This document shows positions 37,137-49,800 of a DNA stretch of 64,000 bases, one piece after another. The notes below the pieces were generated by a model. That model was not told where the DNA came from and made no database searches. It saw only the letters and a program-made list of their open reading frames with translations. The number at the start of each line of letters is the position of its first letter. Positions within the stretch are counted from its first letter, which is position 1. The stretch spans positions 99,640 through 163,639 of the forward strand of contig JAANDG010000328.1 of assembly GCA_036852015.1 (NCBI GenBank), in the 5' to 3' direction. The translations under genes and the position numbers were made by a program. Source of the DNA: Pelodera strongyloides. Taxonomy: Eukaryota > Nematoda > Chromadorea > Rhabditida > Rhabditidae.

Positions 37137-37844
37137 TCTGAAGTTTCAGTAATTAGTGTGATGAATTGACAAAGAACTTCACCCACAACAGGAAAACTCT
37201 GCCTAGAAACCTCCGCGACAAATACAGAATCCCCACACTGATGAAACTCGGTTGGTGCACCGCGAAAAATGTGGTTCACCCAGGCTTCGCCGCGCACTTC
37301 TTCGCATAGTATTCGCCGGACTCTCGCCGGGTCCGGGCGAGTCCACTGACTATCCTTTCGGGAAAACCGGGCGAAGATTGGGCGAAAGCGTCGGGCACCT
37401 TTTTTAACTGCCCTTTTTCTTGGCATAGCAGGCTAGCGTTTGACAAAGCGTGCGGCGAACCCTCCTTTTTTCGCCGCGCACTCGCCGAGTTTCGCGTTGC
37501 AGCAAACCCCAGAAAAACCCCGAGGTGAATTTCATCAGAAACAGCCCCAGGAAGGTGAGAGATAATGCAATGCGCAAGTGAGAAAAAAAAACTACATAGG
37601 GATTAGGGAGGGATGAAAAACCCTGTCCTGTGGAGTAGAATTTAAGCGCACCGTTAGAAATTTGCAAATGCAATTTATTAACAAAAACAACAACAACAAA
37701 TAACAACAATGAAAACCACGAAAACAGAGTAACTAAAAACGCTAGTAAAATAACAAACAACTAAAGAAAGAGAGAATGAGAACACGATTGAAAGACTTTA
37801 TGGTCAGAGTAGAGGGCAACAATGAGCGAAAGCTAAATGAATAG

Positions 37845-38002
37845 TTTAAAGCGGCACACAACTGATTTTTAAAACAAATGATGGATAACCACGTATTTAT
37901 GCTAAGGAGCTCAATTTTTTTTTATTCTAATCATACTCATTTGCTGAATGGAAAATAAGTTATCCAAAACATGTTTCAAAAATCGGCTGCTATACCGCTT
38001 TA
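37845..38002. mobile_element. AAAGCGG-subfamily inverted-repeat element
   Basis: Starts TTTAAAGCGGCACACAACTG and ends CGGCTGCTATACCGCTTTAA; between F-box genes C and B. Confidence 0.7.
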
Positions 38003-41000
38003 ATTCATAAACAGAATGGTACAGTCAGGGTACTTGAATTTGCAAATATTGCAAATACATAAATTGTGAAAATAGTAAATAGCAATGGCGAAAGGATTAA
38101 AAGGAAAGGAAAATGGTTAATTTCGTAACACATGTGCACAACACAAGTGATATACAGATGAAATAGATGAGTGGTTTTGGTGGGGAGACTACACACAGAC
38201 AGGCAAAATCTAAATGAGACATATATTAATTCGATAGCTGTACGTTAATCACGCTAATTAACTAAGATTGGGATCGATTTTTATTCTAGTCATACTCCAT
38301 TGCATACTCAACCGCATACACTATGAGAATTTGAGAATGCAATTATTCAACAAAAACCGGTCGTTATACCGTCTTACAGGATCGCAGTCACTTCAATTTC
38401 GCAATTTCGCACTTTTACTTCAATTTTCAATATATAAAGGTTTATTGATAAAAGAACGACAATTACAAAATAACAAGGTACGCGAGAAATTAATAAACAG
38501 GTCCCACAGAGTAAAGGGTTCAAGTCCTTTACTACTTACGGGGAACATAAAATATAAAAAAGATACCTAGAAAAAGGATTTCCAATGCCAATTTACGGGA
38601 CAGGGAAAAACATTCCTTGTGTTGAGTTTTGATTTTTGACGAAATGGGGTGTTTTCTAAATCGCAACCGGACTTGGTCGGTTGCCAATGATGACAATTCA
38701 AAGAAAATCCGGGGAAGAGGGAAAGTGTCTGCTCTACTGTCTCAGTTGTCGTTGTCATACTGTACCTTATCAAAACACAGCCGAGGGGATTTCTTTCCCT
38801 GGGTTAAATTTTCAGTAAATTGACACCGGAATGGTAGTTTTCTAGGTATCTTTTCATATTTATTGAAAATTGAAGTAAAAAGGCGAAATTGAAGTGACTG
38901 CGATCCTTTAAGAACAAGAACGAAGGAGAAAATAGCCAAGTTGCAGCATTAGACAGTCAACAGTATTATTTCGCTTTTTTTTTCAGAATAAAGTGTTCAT
39001 CAATATATAACAGTCTGACAGATACATGATACATCAGTAATAAAAAGGTGGTACCTGAGGAATAGATGGATGGACTCAGTACTCCGACTCGGACTCGGAA
39101 TCCCTTTCCTCACGTCCTGAAAAGGGTTAAAAGTTTAAAGCTGTATGGTACGAGGTTTGTGAGTGAAACATAGGTTGGACACACTGTATGTTTGCTTTTC
39201 TCTTACATACACATGGTATGCAACTGATGTAACGCAGAATAAATTAGACCTTAATCTGCAGATGCATCTAAACCATGAAAATACAGTCGTTAAACCTACA
39301 TTTCACAAACCCTACCAAACCACCCTGCCGTTTTGACACCACACGAGGCAATGTAACTCAGACATGTTGGCTCTAGTTAGTGGTTCGAATCTAGCACGCA
39401 CAAACCACATAGAACCATTCATTGTTACATAGAGACTGACAATAATTTACATAAAGTGACATCTGACTAATTTACATAAAGTGACATCTGATCGCTCGTA
39501 AACGAAGCACAAAGAATAAAGTGAATAAATACCTCTTTTCCGCGAAGGCGACGTGTGTAGGCACAAACTACACTCGCATCCGCTTTCGTCACCAGAGTCA
39601 GAATCCCAGTCTAAATTTTGAGTTAGTGGTTCGAATCTAGCACGGACAATGTACATAGAGGCTCATACATATACTGACACTAATTTACAAGTTGATTTCA
39701 GATTACAAACAAGGAATAAATTGAATAAATACCTCTTTTCTGCGAAGGCGACATGTGTAGACACAATCTACACTTGCATCCGTATTCGCAACCTGTTGGG
39801 ATTCTGAATATCACTGGCGGCGTTTCTTCCTTCAACTCGATCCCGTTCTCCTCACGATATTTCCTCTCCTGCTCTTTCCGGAAACTCAGATAAGCCCTTC
39901 TTTCTTCATCGTCATTCCGCAAGTGGTTCAGCTTCCTCTCCAAAACCTTACGTTCGAGGAAAGTCCCGGGTGCGGCCACCCGCGAAACTTCCTTAGTGCT
40001 CGAAAAGTAGGGTATCTCGTAGGGAACATGCTCAGGATGCAAAAAGCCCTTGCTGATGTCGCCGTCGTTTTCCTCTGCAGGTGCAGGTTCTTTCAAAGAT
40101 ACCGCAGGGTATTCACCATCTGGTAAACGCTTGATCCGCTTAAATTACATTATAACTACAAAGGACCTAAGGGCGCAATTACACACTATTAAAGCAGTAT
40201 TGTACCTCTTTTTCACCGCTCTCTGCCTGTCTAGCACGTTTAACACTCTACGCGCCCGACCTCTCGCCAACGTCTGTTGTTCTTTTCGTGCGGGATTTAA
40301 AATCACCATAGTGCCCTGAGAGCAAAAAAAGGCAGTCTAGGGCACAAAATTTGGGTTTTACATAGAAATCGTTAACTTTAAGTTAGTTTTTCGTCGGACG
40401 TGGCCACTTACTGCTATTTTGATGTTTTTCATTGTTTTAGTTTTTATTTAAACTACTATTAGGCAAAAAACTCAAAACAAGACACAATACCGCTTTAAGC
40501 AGGTTGCGCTCCTAAATGAAGGGGCCCACCAGAGCTAAGTTTGCTTCCTTTTTTGAAAGTCGGTGGTGTTCGCTTTCAATAAACATATCTTATGATGCAC
40601 CGGCCCACCGGCACTACTGTATATCACATTGGTGCGCCACACGCCAGTGCGTAAGCCTAGCCACGTCAACACCTGGCCCTGCCGCCGGTCCGTCACCACA
40701 TGACCCTGTCGTCGGCCAGGTGGTGACCCCTATTTTCATAGTGTCTGTCCTACAAACACCTAATAACAACTATGATACTTCACCTTATACATCTTAAGGT
40801 ATTAAAAAAACCTACTTCCACCGAAGGGTACTTTTGGGTACGGCCGTCGCTCTGCGTATACAGAATCAGATGCAACTCCCGGGTTTCGGAAGCATTCGTA
40901 AACACGAATGTAACCCCGTCGTTAGTTACTGCTACTGACCTGGAAATCAATGAAAACATCCACAATCAGACGAGAATACATCGAGTATCAATAAAGCGGT

Positions 41001-41648
41001 AGAACAGCCGCCAATGAATATGATTAGACTATTAGAAGTAAAAACCGATCTCAATTTCCCAATTCATTCGAGCTCACTTAGCAAGCCTTGGAATACAGTT
41101 GTCTATCATATACGTTTCGAAAACTGACCGTTATGTCGCCATAAAACAGTGAGACAGCTGGGTAGTTTCCTCTACCCGCACAAGAAAACATATAAGAATC
41201 CAGGGCAAAAACAAGATACAAATTTTCTCTTTGACTTACGCGTAGGCATTGTGGGAAACCGTATAGTCTGGACAGGCCGCCTTTTTCTCAGACCAAGCCA
41301 TAATTCGTGCGATACGTAATATCGAGACATCATATATGCGGATAACCGGTGTCCTATGCCAGCAGAAGCGATATGCATTGTCCAAGCGACCCAAGGAGCG
41401 GAAATAGACCTAAACAGGGTATAATTTCCGTGCGTAAATGGAGGTGGTAAGGTGGTTCGAGGCGATTTGCATATCTGAATGATAGGCCACATTAATAAAC
41501 ACCAGTCAACCAGATAAGTTTGGAATTGATTCCGGGGCTGGTTCATGCGTGTTCTTACGCACCAACTTATAACCAGTACTTAAATCTAAATCAATGCAAA
41601 TTTTGGTGAACGACTGAACGAGTGCTCCACTAGGAGAAGACAACTTTA

Positions 41649-41812
41649 TAGGATAGGTAGACTTTAGAATCTTCGCGCTTCGTACGATTCCAGACTGGAC
41701 ACAGGTTGGTCAGAGATAAAGACTTGGTTCACACCATGCCCAACGCAACGTCCAACTTGTCTCTTAACCGGGAGTCGTACTAAGCACGACGATTCTACCT
41801 ATCCTATAAATC
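41649..41812. mobile_element. 164-bp inverted-repeat element
   Basis: TTATAGGATAGGTAGA at the left and TCTACCTATCCTATAA at the right, with imperfect pairing inside; in intron 6 of F-box gene B. Confidence 0.8.
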
Positions 41813-42265
41813 AATGCAACTAGGAGCAGAGCTTCTTGTTATAGTACACCGTACACCCTGTGTATATTTTCTTTTCTCTTAATTACTGGCTTACTACTGT
41901 TCGTTTGTATGCAAATGTAAATAAGTCTACTACAGTAAGACTGCTGTGTAAGATAGCTCCAGAGTTTTTCATACTTGTACCGAGCAAAATACCAATTTCC
42001 TTAAACTTGTACAATGCCGCCGAATGGCCGAATAAAAAAATATAAAAATACCACAAGCATTCTTTCAAATTTGGTCATGTCTCCGTCGTCCAAACAAAGG
42101 TGAGGTAACTCGAGCGCGGCCGCTTCTTCGCTGAACTTTTCCACAATGCCCCGAAACCGGAAGTAGTCACGTAGTGTCTGATAGTAGATCCAATTCTCGA
42201 AAAACGGTTCGAGGAACTGAAAATTCGGCTTTTATGAGCGAGAAATCTAAGGAACGGTGTTGTTT

Positions 42266-42503
42266 AGGGCGCATTCGAGATGGACATTTTCCGGAAAAGA
42301 AAAGAAAAAAGTGGTTCGAGATGGATACCGAGAAAAAAAATAATACATGCAAAATATTTGCCGAAAATGCGGTAATTGAAACTAAAATCAATCTATCATT
42401 TGCATGTGTATGCGTGGCCATTGCATTCTTTTCTGGTGAAATCCATCTCGAACCAAAAGTTTTCTTTTTCTTTTCCGGAAATGTCCATCTCGAATGCGCC
42501 CTA
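42266..42503. mobile_element. inverted-repeat element with TAGGGCGC ends
   Basis: TTTAGGGCGCATTCGAGATG at the left and CATCTCGAATGCGCCCTAAG at the right, with a second inner inverted pair (GGTTCGAGATGGAT / ATCCATCTCGAACC). Same terminal pattern as the foldback at 29065. Lies 50 bp upstream of exon 6 of F-box gene B. Confidence 0.8.
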
Positions 42504-45500
42504 AGTGAAAAGTGAAATCTTACTTTAAAAAGGCAAGTGAGTCCAACGGTCGTGTGTTGTGTGCATTGAGAATGATACTGCGTAAGTAGAACCAGAGGCC
42601 CTCTTCACCAGCGCACAAGGAGCTCTCCCATGGACTCCCCAGGGAGCTAAGGAATGCGAGAGCAGAAGATTCAGAGCGCTCGTAAGCCTAGGGCTCCCTG
42701 TTTGTTGGTGAATACGGCCTCAGTACTACTGCACTCGCACTCTCACATATGTCTGTAGGGACAAAATACAAAACAAAAGGATCAAAAGAATGAAACATAA
42801 AACGAAAATTGAAAAGAAAGTATGCATAATATAACTGCACACACATTCTCACATATGACTGTCGGGACAAAATATAACATAAAAGGATCAAAAAAATAAA
42901 ACATAAAACGAAAATTGAAAAAAAGTATGCTTAATACGTGATACAGGATACAGGCAATATAACATGGCGAAGGTAAGTTTGACTTTGGTATGTAAAATAG
43001 ATATGAAGGTAAAACTTGCAAAAACAGCTCACATCAACTCCAATGTTGGATGCTTCTCCTTTTTTCGCACCCAGTGTGAAGGATTGAACACGAGTGCCGG
43101 CACACAACTAAAAATGTTTCTAAAAGGAGAAGACTTTCACGTTTGGTGAACGAAACGAAATCTACGTTTCGAGCGTTTGGTATAAGTAGTCCCTTTCGCA
43201 ACTCTTCAAAACAGCGCAGTGATTTCCCACCTAACCCTGGCCCGATATCATTTTGATAGCACACCACTAAGGACCTCGCACTTGCAATGAATTATGTAAA
43301 AAAAAAACGCAAAGAAAGCCGGGGGGTGAAACCCCTCGCTTTGCTCGCCTAACGAAGGTTTGTGATCGCACAGTCCTCCAAAGATATCCGCGATTGCGAG
43401 ATATGTTAGCAAACCATATCCATACTGGTGGAAATGTTAGCTTAGTGTTAGGCTTCGACTTAGGCTTCAACATTACGTATTGAAATCCAACTTCGCTCCA
43501 ATATCCACAAGATACACTAAAACGGCATGGATTCACTGACGGCGAAAGCCCACACCCCCTGAAGTAATAATATAATGCGACACAACGACTAGCTCCCATC
43601 CCGACCTTATCCATCCTGATCTAACCCTTTTCATTGGATGCAGTCTTTTTCACTTTCCATCGGACCTGGGAGTTTGTCTATCCTTTAATAGAAGGAGCTC
43701 GCTTGTACCCTTCTTCGGTGGTTGTTCCACAGCCACAGCGCCATCTCCAACCCAACGGGAGGTGAGAGAAATGGGGAGCGAGAAAGAGGGATCAATAGGG
43801 CTGAAGGAGGGATACGTCGTCTGCTCCGGACCACAAGGCCTCCTCCCACGTTCGTGACAGGCTTCCAAAGCGTCCGCCCGCAGTTGCGAACTCTGAGTGC
43901 CTTTTCCGGAGCTCTACTTAGACGCTATTTCAAAAGCAGGCGTCAGACCACTTTGTTTCCGCTTTCGCATGCCAAAAGCCACTTTTCCCACCTGCATGTC
44001 CTTAACCTTGAGCCCAATTTCTTTTATTTCATTTGTCTTCGAGAGGTGAGCATCTCCACTACACTATCGTCAAGAGTACGAGAGAACCACTATGTCGGAA
44101 AGTTTAGGATCGAAACGGCGAGATTCCACAAAATTCTCCCACTGCAACCGACCCATGAAATACGAGGTTTCAGCGATATAACAGTCGGTTTCGAAACGTA
44201 CTTTGGAAACTTGGAAGATGTATCCTCAGAGAACTACATCTATATTCATTTGCACACAACGATACAACCAACATAGGGAAGTTGCGCAACATAGGTTTAA
44301 AAAACCGGCCTCGATTTAACGTCGCCGATATGGACATGGACACCGATACTCTTTTACGCCAAACATCGACTTTTTTTTTAGAAGCGAGTAGGAGACTGGA
44401 CTAGGCACTCAAAGATGTTATGATAGTGTGGTAATAATACAATCGCCACAGATGAACGAATTCATTTGAAATGAGCTGTAAATTCTGGTCCTCAACCGCG
44501 ATCTTCCCTTCTCTCTGGCCCACTGCGCGACTGGCCAGGGGTGCGCTGCGCTGTCGAGTTCCACGATACAAAGTTATGCGTGCCTATTCGCGTAGCTTGC
44601 AAACTACGCGGCTGGGTGCGCAGCGTGCACTCCAAGTTGCGCGCGGCTGGGAGAGGTTATGCCGCGAACGCAGGAACGCAGATCGTCGTCTTTTCCGTTT
44701 CCCTTTCAGTTTGCAAATGACTATTTCACAATGAGCAACTCACCTTCATCTGAAATTTCAGTGGCCATTCTCGGTATCGCCGTTCAACATTAACAGTGCG
44801 GTTAGAGCGGCAAAAAACTAGACGAAAATGCACGGGATGATCATAATCGTCCCAACCAAACTCATCATCTTCACGAGGGGGATCTGCACCGAGGGACTTT
44901 CTTTGCAAACGATCATGGTGTTCGAAAAGACAATTTCTAAAAAGTAGGCATAATGTCAAAGCATTATTGTACCTGACTACTTTGGGAGATTTGCATATGA
45001 TACGCATTTCCTGTGCATCCTATACAAACATGGTCCCGAAAGCTTCGGACGACGCTCAACAAAAATTTGCATAAGATACATAGAATATGCGTGTCATATG
45101 CATCCACAGTACAGTAGGCACAATACCACTCATCGATTTGGGTTCGCAGTGACATTATTTATTTTGCAGCATAAAAACATAGGCAATAGAGGAGGCTGAC
45201 AAAAAATTTGCAGGAAAACTTATTGCTCAAATTCAAAGTTAAATCTATATAATTTACTCGGCAGTTGTATTCACTATGAAATAATTTCAGAAGCGCAACA
45301 AACCAACTCACTTAAAACGCTTGCAAACACCGCGAAGTTCGAGCACATCAGTCCCGTTCAAATAGCGAAAAATTTGCACCAGCAACTCACTTGGTAGTAA
45401 ATCCATTCTGAAATTGCAATAATGAATTAAAAAAACCGGTGGAATGTTCATACAGCATACGTCGGACTAAATTGGGTGGCACAATCTACTCTAATCTTAA

Positions 45501-46248
45501 TCCTGAATAGTAATGGAGACTAGTTGTGATTGGTTCACGTTATGCGGCGAAACCTGGGCGGACCCCTTTTTTTCGCCGCGCACCCGGAGGTGAATTTCTC
45601 CAGAAACAATCCGGAAGGAGAGAGATAATGCATGACACGAGAGAGAAAAAACTATACAGGGACTCGGGATGAAAACCCTATCCTACAAAATTTAAGCAAA
45701 AATGTCAGAAATTCGCAAATGCAATTTATTAACAAAAACAATAACAATTAATAACAATGAAACGACAACGTCAACAACGAAAACAAACTAACTAAATGCT
45801 AGTACAATAACAGTAAAGAACAACATAATGGCACAGGTAGACAGCAACAATGAGCTAAAGCTAAAACGTGATCATTTAAAGGAGCAGAGGGTCCGGTTAA
45901 AAAAAACATATGATGGGCAACTAAACTGCATTCCAATGTGGACGTAACTATGCTAGCTCGATTTTTTATAATAATACTTACTTGATGAAAGGAAATGCAG
46001 TTATTCAAAACATGCATCAAAAATCGCTTCAATTCAAAAACAGGATAGTACAGTGACGGTACCGTAATAACAATGGCCAAAGGATTAATATAGCAGGAAA
46101 ATAATTTAGTAACAACATATGCACAACACAAGTGCTGACTGATAACTGAAATACAGATACAGATGAAGTGGGAGAGTGATATGGGTGAGGAGACTACACT
46201 ACGGCAACATCTAAAAAGCCGGAAGATCTATATTGAATATTGGGTAAT

Positions 46249-46562
46249 GGCCTGTCCATGTATGCGATTCGCACTTGCGAAAATGACAAATGCCTGTCCA
46301 TGTTCGAGTCAATGTCAATGACAAGGTCCCGCAACGATTTTGCATCTAGTATGGATCTATTTCAAAATAGTACAGATCTATCTCAAATAGTACGGATCTA
46401 TTTCATATAGAACGGATCTCATACACTTTCGTTGCGGGACTATGTCAAACGCGTCATTCGCATGGGTTACGGTAGGCATTTGACATTCATGTAAAATGGC
46501 CTGAACATGGACAGGCATTTGTCATTTTCGCAAGTGCGAATCGCAAACATGGACAGGGCATA
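46249..46562. mobile_element. ~310-bp inverted-repeat element
   Basis: GGCCTGTCCATGTATGCGAT and the inverted partner ATCGCAAACATGGACAGGGC; arms include CACTTGCGAAAATGACAAAT. The middle contains three near copies of TACGGATCTATTTCA. Between F-box genes B and A. Confidence 0.82.
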
Positions 46563-46868
46563 ACTGAAAGACATAAGACATTTATGCTAATTAACAGAGA
46601 TCCATCGAGTTGGATGCGATTTTAATTCTAATCACAAACAGTTACATAGAATTCGTGAGAATGCATTCAACAAAAACGGGTTATACCTGTAACAAAAAGA
46701 AAAACAAAAGAACCAAGTTGAACCTGAACCTAAGCCTAAGCATAACAATAAGTAGTAGACAAACTTATTGGTACATTATACATTGTACAGGTGGTATGTG
46801 GCATACCTCAGGTATAGATGGATGGACTTAGGCACTTGAGTCTCAGAATCTCTCTTCTGCTCAACTCC

Positions 46869-49800
46869 TCACATCACACTGCATGCTCCACGGTTCCGTC
46901 TCGCTGAAATAATGTAAAACTTTAAAGGTACAATGAGCGAAACCATGAAACATAGGTTGGACACTGCGCGTACTGTATAATTGCTCCTAAAAATTGTATG
47001 CAATGCAAGTGTGCGTGATGCAACGCAGAATAAATTAGACGTCAACTTGCAGATGCACGATGCACATAAACCATGGCATGGAAATACAGTCGTTCAACCT
47101 ACATTTCACAAACCCTATCAAACCACAATGCGGTTTTAACACACGAGGCAATGTAACTCAGACACTTTGACTCTAGTTAATGGTTCGAATCTAGCACTTA
47201 CAAACCACATAGAAACATTCATTGTCACAGAGAGACTGACACTAATTTGCATAAAGTGATACCTGATCGCTCGCAAACGAAGTAACGAAGCACAAAGAAT
47301 AAAGTGTATAAGTACCTCTCTTCCTCGGAGGCGGCAACCTGCCTTGACCCCAACCCCTCTCGTATTCGCTTTCGTCAGAGTCAGAATCACAGTCTAAACT
47401 TTGGTTTTTACTTGTCATACAAACTACGTTCTTGCTTGGCAGGGAGTTTCCCGCTGACATGGTGGCGGCCTTAGGGGCCCCTAGGACAGAACTCTGGCGA
47501 CAGGGAGTCAAGTTTCTAGTTTCTACGAATGGTATGGTGTATTAACCAACGCAACAACCCCCCTGACAGACACTGAAGTGACTGTCTGTTCTGTAAACTG
47601 TATAGAGCGAAGCTGTGGCGACAGACTGCATTCTGTTTCCGACATTTTGTTTTATTTTAACTCGAAACAACATTATTGCCTTCTGATTCGAATAAAGTCT
47701 AAAGCGAAATACCGGTCGGTTTTTGAATTGAAACACATCGAGTACACCAGCAGCATTCTTATGGTGCATCTTATGCAATTAGAATAAAAACTCGAGCTAA
47801 TCATCATAAATACGTAAGAATTCAGTTGTCCACGATGCGTTTCAAAAACCGGTCGGTATTTCGCTTTAAAGCATAACAATTAAAAACCGAAATTATTCCG
47901 CACATCCCAACCTGTTGAGCAGGTTGAGCAGGTTGAGCTGCGGCTGTCTGAATATGGCGGCGTTTCTTCCTTCAACTCGATCCCGTTCTCCTCACGATAT
48001 TTCCTCTCCTGCTCTTCCCGGAAACTCAGATAAGCCCTTCTTTCTTCATCGCCATTCAGCAAGTTGTTCAGCTTCCACTCCAAAATTTTACGCTCAAGGA
48101 AAGTCCTGGGTGCCGCCACCCGCAAAACTTCCCTAGAGCTCGCAAACATGGGAATCTCGTAGGGAACATGCTCGGGATGCAAGAGACCCTTGTCGCTTCC
48201 CTCTTCGTTTTCCTCTGCAGGTTCTTTCAAAGATACCGCCGGGTATTCCCCATCGGCCAAACGCTTGATCCGCTACAATTATGTTATAATTACAGAGAAC
48301 ACTAAAAAATTGTGCAACTAAAGGAGAAAGCTCGCCAGAACAAAGACTGCAAATGTGCCCTATAAGCACAACTTTTAATTGGAAGGAATTTGTCAATGTA
48401 ATGCTTTGAATACGAACAAGCGAATTCAAGCATCACAGCTTCTTTTTTGTCATGTAATAAAAAAAGATGAACTTGATGAACTTTAAGTGAAAATAGTACT
48501 AATAATAATAATAATAAACACCTACTTCCATCGAAGGGTACTTTTGGGAACGGTTGTCGACCTCTGTATGTAGAACCAACTCCAGCTCTCGCTTTTTGGA
48601 AGCATTCATAAAGGTTAAGACAGCCGTGTCGATCTCGCCGCCAGTTTCTGCCCTGGATTGAAAATTGAAAGCTCTTCGAAATGTTATGTCGCAGTCGCAG
48701 TAAAGCAAAATACTGCCCGGTTTTTGAAACGCATCGTGTTCACAATCATTATTATGCAGTTTATGCAAATGAGCCTAAATTATAATAAAAACCGAGCCAG
48801 TTCGAGTAAATTAGCATAAATGCGTAAGAATTCATTTGTCACACGATCAAAAACCGACCGGTATTTCGCTTTAAACCCATAAGACTGCTTCCTACCCATC
48901 CCATCCAAGGAAGGATACAATAACGGAAACGCTGCTCTTGGTCATATTACTGGTTATGGTTCGTGGTTTGTGGTCGGGCTCTTTCTTTGTGCCACGCACA
49001 ACTACTACATATAACACATAAAAAAAAACACTTATCGAAATATAATGCAAACGTTTCACACGCTCGGCTCGAAGAATCCAGGATAAATGCAAATACAAGT
49101 TTTATCTCTGGCTTACCTGTGGGCATAGTGGGAAACCGTGTAGTGTGGGCTGGTCGTATTCTTCGACCAAGAAATAAGTGATGTTATACGTACTGAAGAG
49201 ACACCGTGTATGCGGAGAGTCGGTAGGACGCGCCGGAAGCGATCTGTCGTCAAACGACCCAACGAGAGAAAATAGATCTAAATCAATGAAAATACTTAGT
49301 TAAAGGGATAGATTCGATTCATCTCGAACTGCACTTCTTTTTTATAATTTCTATTGATAGTGTGACATATGACGGTCAAAATGCGAAAGTTGCATTACTT
49401 TGCTCCTCGAGCCAGCATCAAATCAAGCTCAAAACTAAGCTACCTCGAATTCATATAACAACTGGCGTACCGCAGCCGTAGTCAACGGAACGCCAAACTG
49501 TGTTACAAGTGCGAAATAGCGTGACAGGGATAGGGCTGGAGACGCTAGAAGATGCAGGGACCTTATATTCACCCTGTGTCTATCACAACACTCTCTGCAG
49601 CACCTCTAGCCCTGTCACGTTATTTCGCTCTTGTAACACAGTATGGTGTACCGTTTAACTACGGCTGCGGTATGCCAGTTGTTTTATAAAGACGAGGTAG
49701 TTTAGCTTTTGAGATGGCTCGAGGAGCAAATAAGGAAATTTACTGCAAATTTCGCATTTTGACCGTCATAGGTCATAACCAGGTGTTAAAATTTTGTATT

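Larger units (their letters stand above)
39076..45406 (-). pseudogene. F-box gene B, exons 3 and 4 damaged (or skipped)
   Basis: Exons, high to low: 45406-45312, 44936-44744, [44141-43992 damaged], [about 43530-43455 decayed], 43107-43033, 42216-42052, 41409-41240, 40939-40816, 40138-39733, 39610-39533 and 39116-39076 (stop TGA 39076-39078). The F-box exon is intact (LPSELLVQIFRYLNGTDVL). Exon 3 is 150 nt instead of 165, has at least two frame-breaking deletions relative to C and A, and runs into a stop after VVLSYS. The exon 4 remnant has lost about 20 bases and has an early TGA. All other exons are intact with good splice sites. Since exons 3 and 4 are phase 0-0 in all paralogues, a transcript joining exon 2 to exon 5 would encode about 448 aa, so this may be a shortened gene rather than a dead one. 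The tail ends REERDSESESEY. Confidence 0.75.

Noticed and set aside
43722..44276. 184-residue plus-strand frame
   Set aside because: It overlaps the complement of the damaged exon 3 of F-box gene B and has no recognisable domain.
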